Below are positions 1-6,552 of a DNA stretch of 9,483 nucleotides, piece after piece. The stretch's first letter is position 1. Each line of letters starts with the position of its first letter. Location: contig DBDN01000066.1 of the NCBI GenBank assembly GCA_002293615.1, positions 11,652 to 21,134 of the forward strand, given 5' to 3'. A program made the translations under genes and the position numbers. This stretch comes from Betaproteobacteria bacterium UBA931 (GTDB lineage Bacteria > Pseudomonadota > Gammaproteobacteria > Burkholderiales > Casimicrobiaceae). Below the pieces are notes generated by a model. The model searched no databases, was not told the origin of the DNA, and was given only the letters and a program-made list of their open reading frames with translations.

Positions 1-168
1 TTCTGGGATCGCCTCGAAGAAAAAGTTCAACCGAAAAATCGTGACCTGTTCGAGCCGGAAAAAGAAACACCTGAAACGCATGAAATCGAAATAACGAAAC
101 AGCAACCCAAGCAACGTGCGCGCACCAAGTCGCGCCGTTCTCCGAACTTCGCAACCGGATGGAAATAG
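1..168 (+). CDS. Phage terminase large subunit, GpA type (C-terminal end only)
   Basis: The first frame is open from the window edge and stops with TAG at 166-168, giving the last 55 residues of a protein that begins upstream. The visible part is charged and low in complexity (Glu/Lys/Pro/Gln), then a basic stretch ending SRRSPNFATGWK. A disordered charged tail finishing in a basic, aromatic motif of this kind is usual for lambda GpA-family large terminases, the ATPase/nuclease that cuts and packages DNA. None of the catalytic domains lie in the window, so the call rests on the tail and on position directly upstream of the gpW-like and portal genes. The next gene starts 2 nt after the stop. 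Confidence 0.7.
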   Translation, partial: FWDRLEEKVQPKNRDLFEPEKETPETHEIEITKQQPKQRARTKSRRSPNFATGWK

Positions 169-170
169 CT

Positions 171-461
171 ATGGACAACAACCCCGACATTATCGAAGAC
201 CTTTGCGCGCAAATACTGTCGTTGCTCAAGCAAGGCGTGCCGATACTAGAAGCGTGTGACCGTGCCGATGCTTCCGTCCGCGCGGTATATGGCGGTGACC
301 GGCCATACGTGAAAAAAAATGCGAAAGATAAAACGATACCATCGCGTGATCTGGCAATTATTGGCGCGATAAAACGGGGCGAGCGCATCGAATTTTTGGC
401 AAGAAAACACGGTATTTCTCCGCGACGTGTACGCCAAATAAGGCAAATCACTGAAAAATAA
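171..461 (+). CDS. Mor/C-family-like helix-turn-helix transcriptional regulator
   Basis: A 96-residue basic protein. I chose ATG 171 over the in-frame ATG at 159 because GGAAA (161-165) sits at a suitable distance before 171, while 159 has no ribosome site and lies inside the terminase end. The N-terminal part (about residues 5-35) is helical. A YGGDRPYV segment at 40-47 is followed by a SRDLAIIGAIKRGERIEFLA block and a helix-turn-helix, LARKHGISPRRVRQI, at 76-90. The order Gly-Gly-x-x-x-Tyr, then Arg-Asp-x-x-Ile, then a C-terminal HTH is the pattern I know from Mor/C activators of Mu-like phages, which turn on middle or late genes. Family membership is from memory of the pattern. It lies between the terminase and gpW genes and its stop codon overlaps a terminator stem. 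It could instead be a small-terminase-like DNA-binding protein, since those also carry HTH folds, but the Gly-Gly/Tyr block argues for Mor. Confidence 0.62.
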   Translation: MDNNPDIIEDLCAQILSLLKQGVPILEACDRADASVRAVYGGDRPYVKKNAKDKTIPSRDLAIIGAIKRGERIEFLARKHGISPRRVRQIRQITEK

Positions 462-508
462 AAAGAGAAATGGAAACGATTTTGGGGTAATCCATTTCCA
501 CTTTTTTT
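460..508 (+). terminator. Rho-independent terminator-like hairpin, possibly bidirectional
   Basis: GAAATGGA (467-474) pairs perfectly with TCCATTTC (491-498) across a 16-nt loop. The stem extends outward past a small internal bulge, AAAAAG (460-465) with CTTTTT (501-506), and is followed by T7 at 502-508. The A-rich left side gives a matching T-run on the other strand, so it could stop transcription both ways. It begins inside the stop codon of the regulator gene. The stem is not very GC-rich, so efficiency is uncertain. Confidence 0.6.
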
Positions 509-514
509 GAAAAA

Positions 515-542
515 CTGTCATCGCTACTTTAAGTGATGACAG
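515..542 (+). promoter_or_regulatory. 11-bp inverted repeat just upstream of the gpW-like gene
   Basis: CTGTCATCGCT (515-525) and AGTGATGACAG (532-542) form an 11-bp dyad with one G-T wobble and a 6-nt loop, ACTTTA. The outer 8 bp are perfect. The repeat ends 3 nt before the ATG at 546 and occupies the place where a Shine-Dalgarno would be. It could be a DNA operator, for example for the Mor-like regulator next door, or an mRNA hairpin controlling initiation of the joiner gene. No T-run follows, so it is not a second classical terminator. The function is inference; the symmetry is seen directly. Confidence 0.5.
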
Positions 543-545
543 AAA

Positions 546-791
546 ATGCCCAACCAAACGGAGAAAAGCCATGCTGTAAAAATGCTCGAACTCATCGAGG
601 CGCGCCTTGAGGGGCGCGTCTTGAAAGAGTACAACGAGTACAGCATCGCCGGGCGCTCATTAAAAGAAATGAGCATGGCCGAACTGATGGTGGCACGCGA
701 TAAGTACCGGCGCGATGTCGCGGCGGAAAAAGCCGCCGAAAATATCGGCAATGGGCTGGGCAACCCCTACAAAGTCCGGGTGAGGCTGTAA
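546..791 (+). CDS. gpW-like head-tail joining protein
   Basis: An 81-residue, mainly helical charged protein with a YSIAGRSLKEMS segment at residues 27-38 and a C-terminal basic end, KVRVRL. Lambda W (68 residues) has the same layout: helix, short beta hairpin with a Gly-Arg turn, helix, basic tail. It is always found just before the portal gene. W-type proteins attach below the portal after packaging to seal the head. The stop overlaps the portal start by 1 nt (TAATG), so the two are probably coupled. The start is uncertain. ATG 546 has an in-frame TGA just upstream and no Shine-Dalgarno. The next in-frame ATG, 582, would give 69 residues, closer to the family length. GGAG (560-563) is well placed only for an out-of-frame ATG at 571. 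Confidence 0.75.
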   Translation: MPNQTEKSHAVKMLELIEARLEGRVLKEYNEYSIAGRSLKEMSMAELMVARDKYRRDVAAEKAAENIGNGLGNPYKVRVRL

Positions 792-2332
792 TGGGCATCG
801 TCCGGCGCACCATCAACAAAGCCGCCGCCGCTATCTGGCGTGTGACCAATAGCGCACCGCAACGACAACGTGCATTTGCCGCTGCCAAGATCAGTCGCTT
901 GACCAGCACATGGCAAAACACGAACCGCTTGATCAACGAAGAGTTGCGCAGCGATCTGGATAAACTGCGCGTCCGTTCGCGCTCGTTATTCAAGGATAAC
1001 GAGTACGGTAAAAAATTCGGGCACATGGTGCGTAACAACGTGGTCGGCGCCAACGGCTTCAAGCTGAAACATACGATCTATGACGCCAACGACAAGCCAG
1101 ACAAGAAAAAGCAATACGCTTTAGCGCAAGCATTCAAGCGCTGGTCGAAGCGTGGCGCTTGCGAATTATCCGGCAAAATGAGCTTCCGTGATTTGCAACG
1201 TGGCCTCATCATCGACGCTGCGCGCGATGGTGAATTTCTTGTCCGCAAGGTTTACGGTGCTGCCGCCAATAACAGTTTTGGCTTTGCGCTGCAACGGATC
1301 GACCCATCGCGCATCGATACGATGTACAACCGCGCCTATGTTCCGGGGCAAAACGCCATCGTGATGGGTGTTGAGGTCAACCAACAATCGCGCGCGGTCG
1401 CGTATCACATCTGGCAAGGCGGCGATACGATCACCGGAGCCCGCGAGCGTGTGCGCATTCCAGCCGAGGAAATTATTCACGGCTTCATCCCCGATGATTT
1501 TTCGGAGCAAGAACGCGGCATCCCGTGGATGTACGCCGCCATGCTGCGTCTTAACGACCTTGGCGCATACCGAGACGCGGCAATCATTGCCGCGCGTGTC
1601 GGCGCGTCGAAGATGGGTTTTTACACGCAAAGCGAAGAAGGCGGCATGGCCGATCCTGCCGCTATCGCCGATGGCAAAGACGAACAAGGCAATCTTTACG
1701 ATGAAGTTGAGCCTGGCATGTTCGGCATTTTGCCGCCCGGATGTACGGGCTTTACTGCGTTCGACCCCGACTATCCGCACGCACAATTCGAGCCATTCAC
1801 CAAAGCGATGCTGCGCGGTATCGCCAGCGGCATCGGTGCTTCGTATGTCTCGCTTGCCAATGATCTCGAGGGCGTGAATTTTTCATCGATCAGGCAGGGT
1901 GTGCTTGATGAGCGCGACGAATGGATGGCGATTCAAGATTGGTTCATCGCCGCGCTGCTCGATCAGGTCTTTGAAGATTTTCTACGGTGCGCACTGCTGC
2001 ATGAACAGGTCGTCGTTGACGGCGAGGTGTTGAGTATTGCCGATATTGACCGATTATCCGAACACGAATGGCAGGGCCGGCGCTGGGCATGGGTTGATCC
2101 GCTGAAAGATGCACGCGCCGAAATACTGAAACTTAATAATCAATTGACGTCCCGCACGCGTATATGCGCACAAAACGGCGTCGATTTTGAAGAGGTCTTG
2201 AGCGAACTCGAACAAGAAGATGCGCTCGCTGTTGAATATAACGTTGACCTCACCATCCCAGAACAGATGTTGAATCCTGCCATGGATTTCAGCGAAAACG
2301 AAGAGGAACCGGAAGATGACCGAGAAAATTAA
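791..2332 (+). CDS. Phage portal protein, lambda GpB family
   Basis: A 513-residue protein forming the ring at the capsid vertex through which DNA passes, and the platform for the terminase and connectors. Recognised family traits include an N-terminal basic helical part, an NEELRSDLDKLRVRSRSLFKDN region followed by a GKKFGHMVRNNVVGANGF block (near residues 53-95), DAARDGEFLVR, LQRIDPSRID, then IPAEEIIHGF and QERGIPWMYAAMLRLNDL. A C-terminal half with SIRQGVLDERDEW and a very acidic end complete it. All are typical of the lambda B portal group. Its length is close to that of lambda B (533). It starts at the TAATG overlap with the joiner gene and its last 17 nt overlap the next gene. The order portal then prohead protease is standard. 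Lambda B is shortened by proteolysis in the head; whether that happens here cannot be seen. Confidence 0.93.
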   Translation: MGIVRRTINKAAAAIWRVTNSAPQRQRAFAAAKISRLTSTWQNTNRLINEELRSDLDKLRVRSRSLFKDNEYGKKFGHMVRNNVVGANGFKLKHTIYDANDKPDKKKQYALAQAFKRWSKRGACELSGKMSFRDLQRGLIIDAARDGEFLVRKVYGAAANNSFGFALQRIDPSRIDTMYNRAYVPGQNAIVMGVEVNQQSRAVAYHIWQGGDTITGARERVRIPAEEIIHGFIPDDFSEQERGIPWMYAAMLRLNDLGAYRDAAIIAARVGASKMGFYTQSEEGGMADPAAIADGKDEQGNLYDEVEPGMFGILPPGCTGFTAFDPDYPHAQFEPFTKAMLRGIASGIGASYVSLANDLEGVNFSSIRQGVLDERDEWMAIQDWFIAALLDQVFEDFLRCALLHEQVVVDGEVLSIADIDRLSEHEWQGRRWAWVDPLKDARAEILKLNNQLTSRTRICAQNGVDFEEVLSELEQEDALAVEYNVDLTIPEQMLNPAMDFSENEEEPEDDREN

Positions 2333-4268
2333 ATCGGGCGACAAGCTGACCCGAGTGTTTACGATTAATCGTCGCTCGATTGATGAGGAAGCACGCACTG
2401 TCGAACTGAGTTTCTCAAGTGAAGAGCCGTACCAACGCTGGTGGGGCGTCGAGGTCTTGAGCCATGAGCCGGGCGCGATGCGTACCGAACGCTTGATGTC
2501 CGGCTCGGCGCCGTTGCTGTTGGAGCACGATCCACGTGACCAGATTGGCGTCATCGAAAAACTGACCTCAGTCGAAGGCAAAGGCCGCGCAATGGTGCGC
2601 TTTTCTCGAAGTAAACACGCCGATGAAGTTTTTCAGGATGTCATCGACGGCATCCGTAAAAACGTATCGGTCGGCTATCTGGTGCATAAAGTTGAAGTCG
2701 ATATCGATAACGACGAAGGCACCGAAACAACGCGGGTCACCGATTGGGAGCCGTTCGAAATTTCCATTGTCAGTGTCCCCGCGGATAACACCGTCGGTGT
2801 CGGACGATCTTTAACCAAGGAGAACCAAATGAAAACAGGCAAAACAAGCAAGCGTGAAGACGAAGAGGTCATCAAGGATGATGAAGATGAAAAATCGGAA
2901 GAAGTGATCGAAGAGACCGAGGAAGAAACGGTTGTCGAAGGCACCGAAGACGAAACCACGGAAGAGGAAGAAAAGAGCATGAAAATTGTATCTGCGAAAA
3001 AAGAAGGTCAAGCCGCCGAGCGCAAGCGCGTGGTCGATTTGACCAAAGCCGGTGAAGCCTATCGCGATTTTGGCGGCGTTGAGTTAGCCAAACGCTGCAT
3101 CGCCGAAGGTTATTCATTGGCGGCATTCCAGCGCACGATGCAAGAGCGTGTCGCGTCCGGTAAAAGCGCAGCAACGCGCACGGCAGGCGGCGCACCTATC
3201 GGCATGACCAACGCGGAAGCACGCCGGTTCTCGTTTGTCCGCGCATTGAATGCGCTGGCTAACCCACATGACCAGCGCGCGCAGGAAGCGGCGGCGTTTG
3301 AAATCGAATGCTCACATGCCACGGCCAAGGCGCTGGGTAAAACGGCGCAAGGGATTCTTGTCCCGAACGAAGTACTGAAACGCGAATTGACCGCCGCCGA
3401 TCAACCGTCGGCAGGGGTCTTGGTCGATGAAGTATTGATGTCCCAAGATTTCATTTCGATGTTGCGTAACGCAATGATTTTGCCGTCGCTCGGCGTGCGC
3501 ATGATGACCGGGCTGGTCGGCGACATTGCCATCCCGCGTCAAACCGGCGGCGCGACCGGCTATTGGGTCGAGGAAAGCAATGACGTGACGGACAGCGACC
3601 CGACGTTCGACCAGATCAAGATGCGTCCGCGCACGGTCGGCGGATTCACCGAAATTTCCCGCAAGTTGCTGTTGCAAGCGTCTCTCGATATCGAAGCGTT
3701 TGTCCGCCTCGAAATCGCAACGACCATCGCCATGGAAATCGAGCGTGCCGCGATCATCGGTTCCGGTACGGGCGAAGAGCCGACCGGCTTGATCAACATG
3801 ACCGGCGTCGGTCTGGTCGAAGGCGGCATCAATGGCGCTGCGCCGACATGGGCAAACATTGTGGCACTCGAAACCAATGTTGCGGTTGCCAATGCGCTGA
3901 TTGAAAACATGGCCTACATCACCAACGCCAAAGTACGCGGCAAATTGAAATCGACAATCAAGGAAGCCAGCGTACCGGGTTACGTGTGGAGCGACAGCGA
4001 TACGACGCCGTTGAACGGTTACCGCGCCGCGGTGACGAACATGATCCCAGCCAATCTCGTTAAGGGAACGGCTGATGATTGTTCTGCCATCATCTTCGGC
4101 AATTGGGCGGACTTGATCATCGGCATGTGGGGCGGTCTTGATCTTACGGTCGATCCGTACACCAAGGCGACCAGCGGCACCATTCGCGTGATTGGCTTGC
4201 AGGACGTCGATGTGGCCGCGCGCCACACCGAATCGTTCGCGGTCATGAAAGACGCGCTCACCGATTAA
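2316..4268 (+). CDS. Prohead protease / scaffold-like linker / major capsid protein fusion
   Basis: One uninterrupted 650-residue frame joins functions usually split among two or three genes. Residues 1-165 match the HK97-type prohead protease (family S78/U35): LLLEHDPRDQIG supplies the candidate catalytic His71, VSVGYLV the nucleophile Ser118, and WEPFEISIVSVPAD the usual closing motif with Glu148. Residues about 185-221 are almost all Glu/Asp/Thr/Lys. About 222-345 look helical and scaffold (delta)-like. From AQGILVPNEVL (about 344) to the end is an HK97-fold capsid protein, with VGDIAIPRQTGG, WVEESNDVTDSDPTFDQI, ERAAIIGSGTGEEPTGL and a C-terminal FGNWADLIIGMWGGLDLTVD. GAGGA (2303-2307) serves the start. 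Such fusions are known in proteobacterial prophages. The protease presumably cuts itself and the linker away during maturation. An internal start at 2829 may add a protease-free form. Confidence 0.93.
   Translation: MTEKIKSGDKLTRVFTINRRSIDEEARTVELSFSSEEPYQRWWGVEVLSHEPGAMRTERLMSGSAPLLLEHDPRDQIGVIEKLTSVEGKGRAMVRFSRSKHADEVFQDVIDGIRKNVSVGYLVHKVEVDIDNDEGTETTRVTDWEPFEISIVSVPADNTVGVGRSLTKENQMKTGKTSKREDEEVIKDDEDEKSEEVIEETEEETVVEGTEDETTEEEEKSMKIVSAKKEGQAAERKRVVDLTKAGEAYRDFGGVELAKRCIAEGYSLAAFQRTMQERVASGKSAATRTAGGAPIGMTNAEARRFSFVRALNALANPHDQRAQEAAAFEIECSHATAKALGKTAQGILVPNEVLKRELTAADQPSAGVLVDEVLMSQDFISMLRNAMILPSLGVRMMTGLVGDIAIPRQTGGATGYWVEESNDVTDSDPTFDQIKMRPRTVGGFTEISRKLLLQASLDIEAFVRLEIATTIAMEIERAAIIGSGTGEEPTGLINMTGVGLVEGGINGAAPTWANIVALETNVAVANALIENMAYITNAKVRGKLKSTIKEASVPGYVWSDSDTTPLNGYRAAVTNMIPANLVKGTADDCSAIIFGNWADLIIGMWGGLDLTVDPYTKATSGTIRVIGLQDVDVAARHTESFAVMKDALTD
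2817..2831 (+). promoter_or_regulatory. Internal Shine-Dalgarno and ATG within the protease-capsid gene
   Basis: AAGGAG at 2817-2822 is followed by a 6-nt spacer and an in-frame ATG at 2829-2831 (Met172 of the fusion). This lies exactly at the junction between the protease domain and the acidic linker. It is the strongest ribosome-site match in the gene, better than the one at the gene's own start. Initiation here would make a 479-residue scaffold-plus-capsid protein without protease, comparable to nested lambda C/Nu3. It could also be a relic of the stop/start between once-separate genes. A weaker purine-rich ATG follows at 2979 (Met222). Confidence 0.6.
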
Positions 4269-4277
4269 GGAACCATC

Positions 4278-4694
4278 ATGGCAAATAAAAAGCTATTAGC
4301 TAAAATCTACATTCTTTCGGCGTGCATCGTGGCGGGTGTTCCCACCGCGCGCGGCAAGGCGCTGGCCGTGCCGAAAGATGTCAGCGAGCGCGATGCGCGT
4401 TATTTAATCGGCATCGGCAAGGCGAAGGATATATCGCCTGCGCCAGCGGAAAAACCGGCGAAGAAGGCTACCCAAAAAGAAATCAAGGAAGCCAAGAAGC
4501 GTTTGGAAGAAGCGGAGAAAGCCGCCGAACTTGCTTCCGATGAAGCCTATCGCCTCGCCGAAGAAGCCGAGAAAACCGATGACGCCAATCGTGCCGAGGC
4601 GATGAAAAAAGCTGAAGAAGCCAAAGAGCTTGCCAAACAGGCGCTCGAAGCGGCAGATGAAGCGCGCGACGCGCTCGAAGCGTTGCAGGGCTAA
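4278..4694 (+). CDS. Small capsid-associated protein with C-terminal coiled coil (lambda FI position)
   Basis: A 138-residue protein with a good ribosome site: AAGGA at 4267-4271, 6 nt before ATG and overlapping the capsid stop. Residues 8-50 form a small beta-rich unit with the pattern VAGVPTARGKALAVPKDVSERDARYLIGIGKA, of a kind often seen in short phage proteins next to capsid genes. A Pro/Lys linker spans 53-64. From 65 to 138 the sequence is almost entirely Ala, Glu, Lys and Leu in heptad-like repeats (AEEAEK, KAEEAKELAKQA, EAADEARDAL), surely one long helix or coiled coil. Its place between capsid and FII-like genes is that of lambda FI, which helps the terminase dock on the prohead. I see no clear sequence match to FI, so the role is positional inference. 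A minor capsid or assembly factor is equally possible. Confidence 0.7.
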   Translation: MANKKLLAKIYILSACIVAGVPTARGKALAVPKDVSERDARYLIGIGKAKDISPAPAEKPAKKATQKEIKEAKKRLEEAEKAAELASDEAYRLAEEAEKTDDANRAEAMKKAEEAKELAKQALEAADEARDALEALQG

Positions 4695-4696
4695 TC

Positions 4697-4999
4697 ATGT
4701 TTGCCGAAAACCTCTCCCCGTTTTTTGATGTTGCCGGATTCGGCGTCACTGCCACGTGGAAGCGTGCGGATGCCGACGGCGGCGACGTTACGGCACCGGT
4801 GTTGTTCGACGCCGAAACGCGGGATGTTTTCGGTGAGGTGACGGCCAATCAGAGCGAGATGCGTTATCCGAGCAACGGCGCGTTTGCCGATCTTGCCGAC
4901 GGCGCCATCGTTGAAATCAACGGCACACGCTATCGCGCGCGTCCACCGAAATTGGAAGGCGACGGCACTGTTTCGGTGGCGGTGATGGAGTTGATATGA
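4697..4999 (+). CDS. FII-like head-tail joining protein
   Basis: A 100-residue protein starting MFAENLSPFFDVAGFGVTAT, with VLFDAETRDVFGEV in the middle and GAIVEINGTRYRARPPKLEGDG near the end. A start of MFAxDLxxFF, then an LFD segment and a closing beta-rich G-x-x-Y region, is the pattern of FII-type (attachment) joiners. These sit at the bottom of the connector and give the tail its binding surface. The gene begins 2 nt after the previous stop and ends with a 4-nt ATGA overlap into the tail terminator gene, so all three are likely translated in series. Lambda FII has 117 residues. Function is by family pattern and position. Confidence 0.72.
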   Translation: MFAENLSPFFDVAGFGVTATWKRADADGGDVTAPVLFDAETRDVFGEVTANQSEMRYPSNGAFADLADGAIVEINGTRYRARPPKLEGDGTVSVAVMELI

Positions 5000-5433
5000 G
5001 TACGCCGACAAAAATACTCGACGCGATTATGGTGATGGTGCAGTCCCCGGCCATTGACGGCGTGAAGTTTTACCGTAACAAAACCTATGCCGTCCCGTCT
5101 GAAAAAGAAACGGCCATCGTGAATGTCAAGCTGGGGCGCGAAATGCCGCCCAGCCTGATGAGTGCTCCGACGCTGGTTGCGGCGACGGCGGATCGAACAA
5201 CGGAAGTATTGATCGATATCCTTGCGCGCGGCGATGACGCCCTCGACCAATGTGAGCGCCTGCGCCTCGAAGTAACGCGCCGCCTTTACGCCAATGAAAG
5301 CGTCAACGGCTTGGCGTTCGACATCGAAGACGGCGGCGCGGTGCGCGATGGCGACGATCTGGACGGCTCGGTCATCCGCGTGACGGCAGCGATCTTTATT
5401 AAATACCGAACTTTAGGAGTTGACAATGACTAA
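4996..5433 (+). CDS. Tail terminator protein (lambda gpU-like)
   Basis: A 145-residue protein. The N-terminal helix TPTKILDAIMVMVQS is followed by strands, then DRTTEVLIDILARGDDALDQCERLRLEVTRRLY, a GLAFDIEDGGAVRDGDDLDGS loop and a last strand RVTAAIFIKYRT. This order (helix; strand with an x-x-V-x-I-x-I-x-A-R-G pattern; helix; closing strand with Y-R-T) is common to tail terminator proteins. These cap the tube at its final length and dock it to the head connector. It starts in an ATGA overlap with the FII-like gene and its end overlaps the next gene by 8 nt. No separate lambda Z-like gene lies between them. A Z-type completion role is the main alternative. Confidence 0.68.
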   Translation: MSTPTKILDAIMVMVQSPAIDGVKFYRNKTYAVPSEKETAIVNVKLGREMPPSLMSAPTLVAATADRTTEVLIDILARGDDALDQCERLRLEVTRRLYANESVNGLAFDIEDGGAVRDGDDLDGSVIRVTAAIFIKYRTLGVDND

Positions 5434-5611
5434 TCAAAAGTTACCCGCGCATGGTGGGGCTTTCGTCCGGGACAAAACGTCCGGCGATATCAAGTGCATC
5501 AGAAAACCAACCCCGCCGAAAACCGAAGCCAAAGCCGATGCGAAAAAAATCGCGCCAGCCTTGGCAGATGCTCCGGCAATAGAAGATAAAACCAACGCTG
5601 CGAAGGAATGA
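5426..5611 (+). CDS. Small hypothetical tail-region protein
   Basis: A 61-residue protein. I start it at ATG 5426, because AGGAG (5415-5419) lies 6 nt upstream. The TTG at 5420, also in frame, directly abuts that site. The N-terminal half has LPAHGGAFVRDKTSGDIKCI, a G-G-x-x-x-R-D then I-x-x-I pattern that I have seen in short proteins lying just before tail tube genes in siphoviral prophages. The second half (from residue 27) is Lys/Ala/Pro-rich and probably disordered. It overlaps the tail terminator gene by 8 nt and the tail tube region by 4 nt. No function is known to me. A structural accessory or assembly role is only suggested by the context. Confidence 0.65.
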   Translation: MTNQKLPAHGGAFVRDKTSGDIKCIRKPTPPKTEAKADAKKIAPALADAPAIEDKTNAAKE

Positions 5612-5613
5612 TC

Positions 5614-6552
5614 ATGGGCAAATTAAAACTTTCCCGAAAAATCTTGCTGCTCGCCGGAATGGAATCCGTGTACGGTGCAGGCGCCGACCCAGCATTGACG
5701 GGTGCGAATGCGATCCTGATGACCAGCCCGACATTAACGCCGCTGAATGCCGAGCAAGCCGAACGCCAGATTGTGCGTGCGCAATTTTCAAATCCCGGCT
5801 CCGTTTTGGCCGCAGCATATGGCGGCCTTGATTTTGGCTATGAATTGGCCGGTGCTGGGTCTGCCGGGGCGATCCCGAAGTGGGATCCAATCATGCGCAT
5901 GTGCGGCTTTGCTCAAATACAAACCATCGGGCAGGACGTAGTCTATAACCCGATTACCGATAACATTGAATCGGGCGCGTTGAAAGCGAATCTTGATGGC
6001 GTTGAATACCAACTCAAGGGCGCGCGCGGCAACCTGACATTGAATTTCCCGGCGCGCGACATACCGAACGCCTCGGCGCAGATCACATCACTCTATACGG
6101 TTCCAATTGATAATCCGGCAGAGGTTCCAGACTATTCCGGGTTCAAGGTGCCACAGGCGGCAAATACGACCAATACGCCGGTGTTAATGCTTGATGGCGT
6201 GCCGATGATTTCATCTGGTGTCACGATCAACGTCAATAACACCGTCGTTTACCAAGGTTATATCGGTTACGACGAAGTATTGATCACGGATCGCCGTACA
6301 TCGATTCAAGTGACTGCGGCGCTTGGCAACATGGCCGAGAAAAACCTTTACGAATTGGCGCGCGCCGGAAACCCGGTTGTGTTTTCGCTTGTGCATGGCA
6401 CGGTCGCCGGTAATCGTATAGGGGTTGATGCGCCATCGGTATTGGTGGGTGCGCCGCAACACACTGACGATAACGGAACAGCAATGCTGCAATTCGACCT
6501 CACCGCGATGCCGGTCGAGGGCAACGATGAACTTTTGTTGAAGGTGTTCTGA
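5614..6552 (+). CDS. Major tail (tail tube) protein
   Basis: A 312-residue protein read from ATG 5614. AAGGA (5603-5607) stands 6 nt before this ATG but directly touches the alternative in-frame ATG at 5608, so 5614 is favoured. The first part, LSRKILLLAGMESVYG, then LTPLNAEQAERQIVRAQF, GLDFGYELAGAG, AIPKWDPIMRMCGFA, matches the phage tail tube group. That group has a beta-sandwich subunit that forms stacked rings around the tape measure. Later strands (VEYQLKGARGNLTLNF, PVLMLDGVPMISSGVTI, ALGNMAEKNLYELARAGNP) are consistent with it. No C-terminal immunoglobulin-like extra domain is evident. It lies at the lambda V position, directly before the chaperone gene, which its stop overlaps by 1 nt. 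Confidence 0.87.
   Translation: MGKLKLSRKILLLAGMESVYGAGADPALTGANAILMTSPTLTPLNAEQAERQIVRAQFSNPGSVLAAAYGGLDFGYELAGAGSAGAIPKWDPIMRMCGFAQIQTIGQDVVYNPITDNIESGALKANLDGVEYQLKGARGNLTLNFPARDIPNASAQITSLYTVPIDNPAEVPDYSGFKVPQAANTTNTPVLMLDGVPMISSGVTINVNNTVVYQGYIGYDEVLITDRRTSIQVTAALGNMAEKNLYELARAGNPVVFSLVHGTVAGNRIGVDAPSVLVGAPQHTDDNGTAMLQFDLTAMPVEGNDELLLKVF

Noticed and set aside
507..535. Possible sigma70 promoter with TTGAAA at 507-512
   Set aside because: At a 17-nt spacing the -10 would be TAAGTG, a poor match, and no better hexamer occurs at an acceptable distance. An activator-dependent promoter cannot be excluded.
1166..1786. 206-codon minus-strand frame opposite the portal gene
   Set aside because: Shadow of portal codon bias; no ribosome site, no family pattern.
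1368..1877. 169-codon plus-strand frame inside the portal gene
   Set aside because: Entirely nested in the portal frame, Ser/Arg/Pro-rich shadow composition, no sign of independent initiation.
2979..2981. Second internal start in the protease-capsid gene (Met222)
   Set aside because: The upstream purines arise from the Glu/Lys codons and the spacing (GAGGA about 10 nt away) is less good than at 2829; kept only as a weak alternative.
3312..4226. 304-codon open frame on the minus strand opposite the capsid domain
   Set aside because: It lies antisense to a strongly recognised capsid sequence, is rich in His/Arg/Asp in the way mirror frames of GC-biased genes are, and has no recognisable domain or neighbour on that strand.
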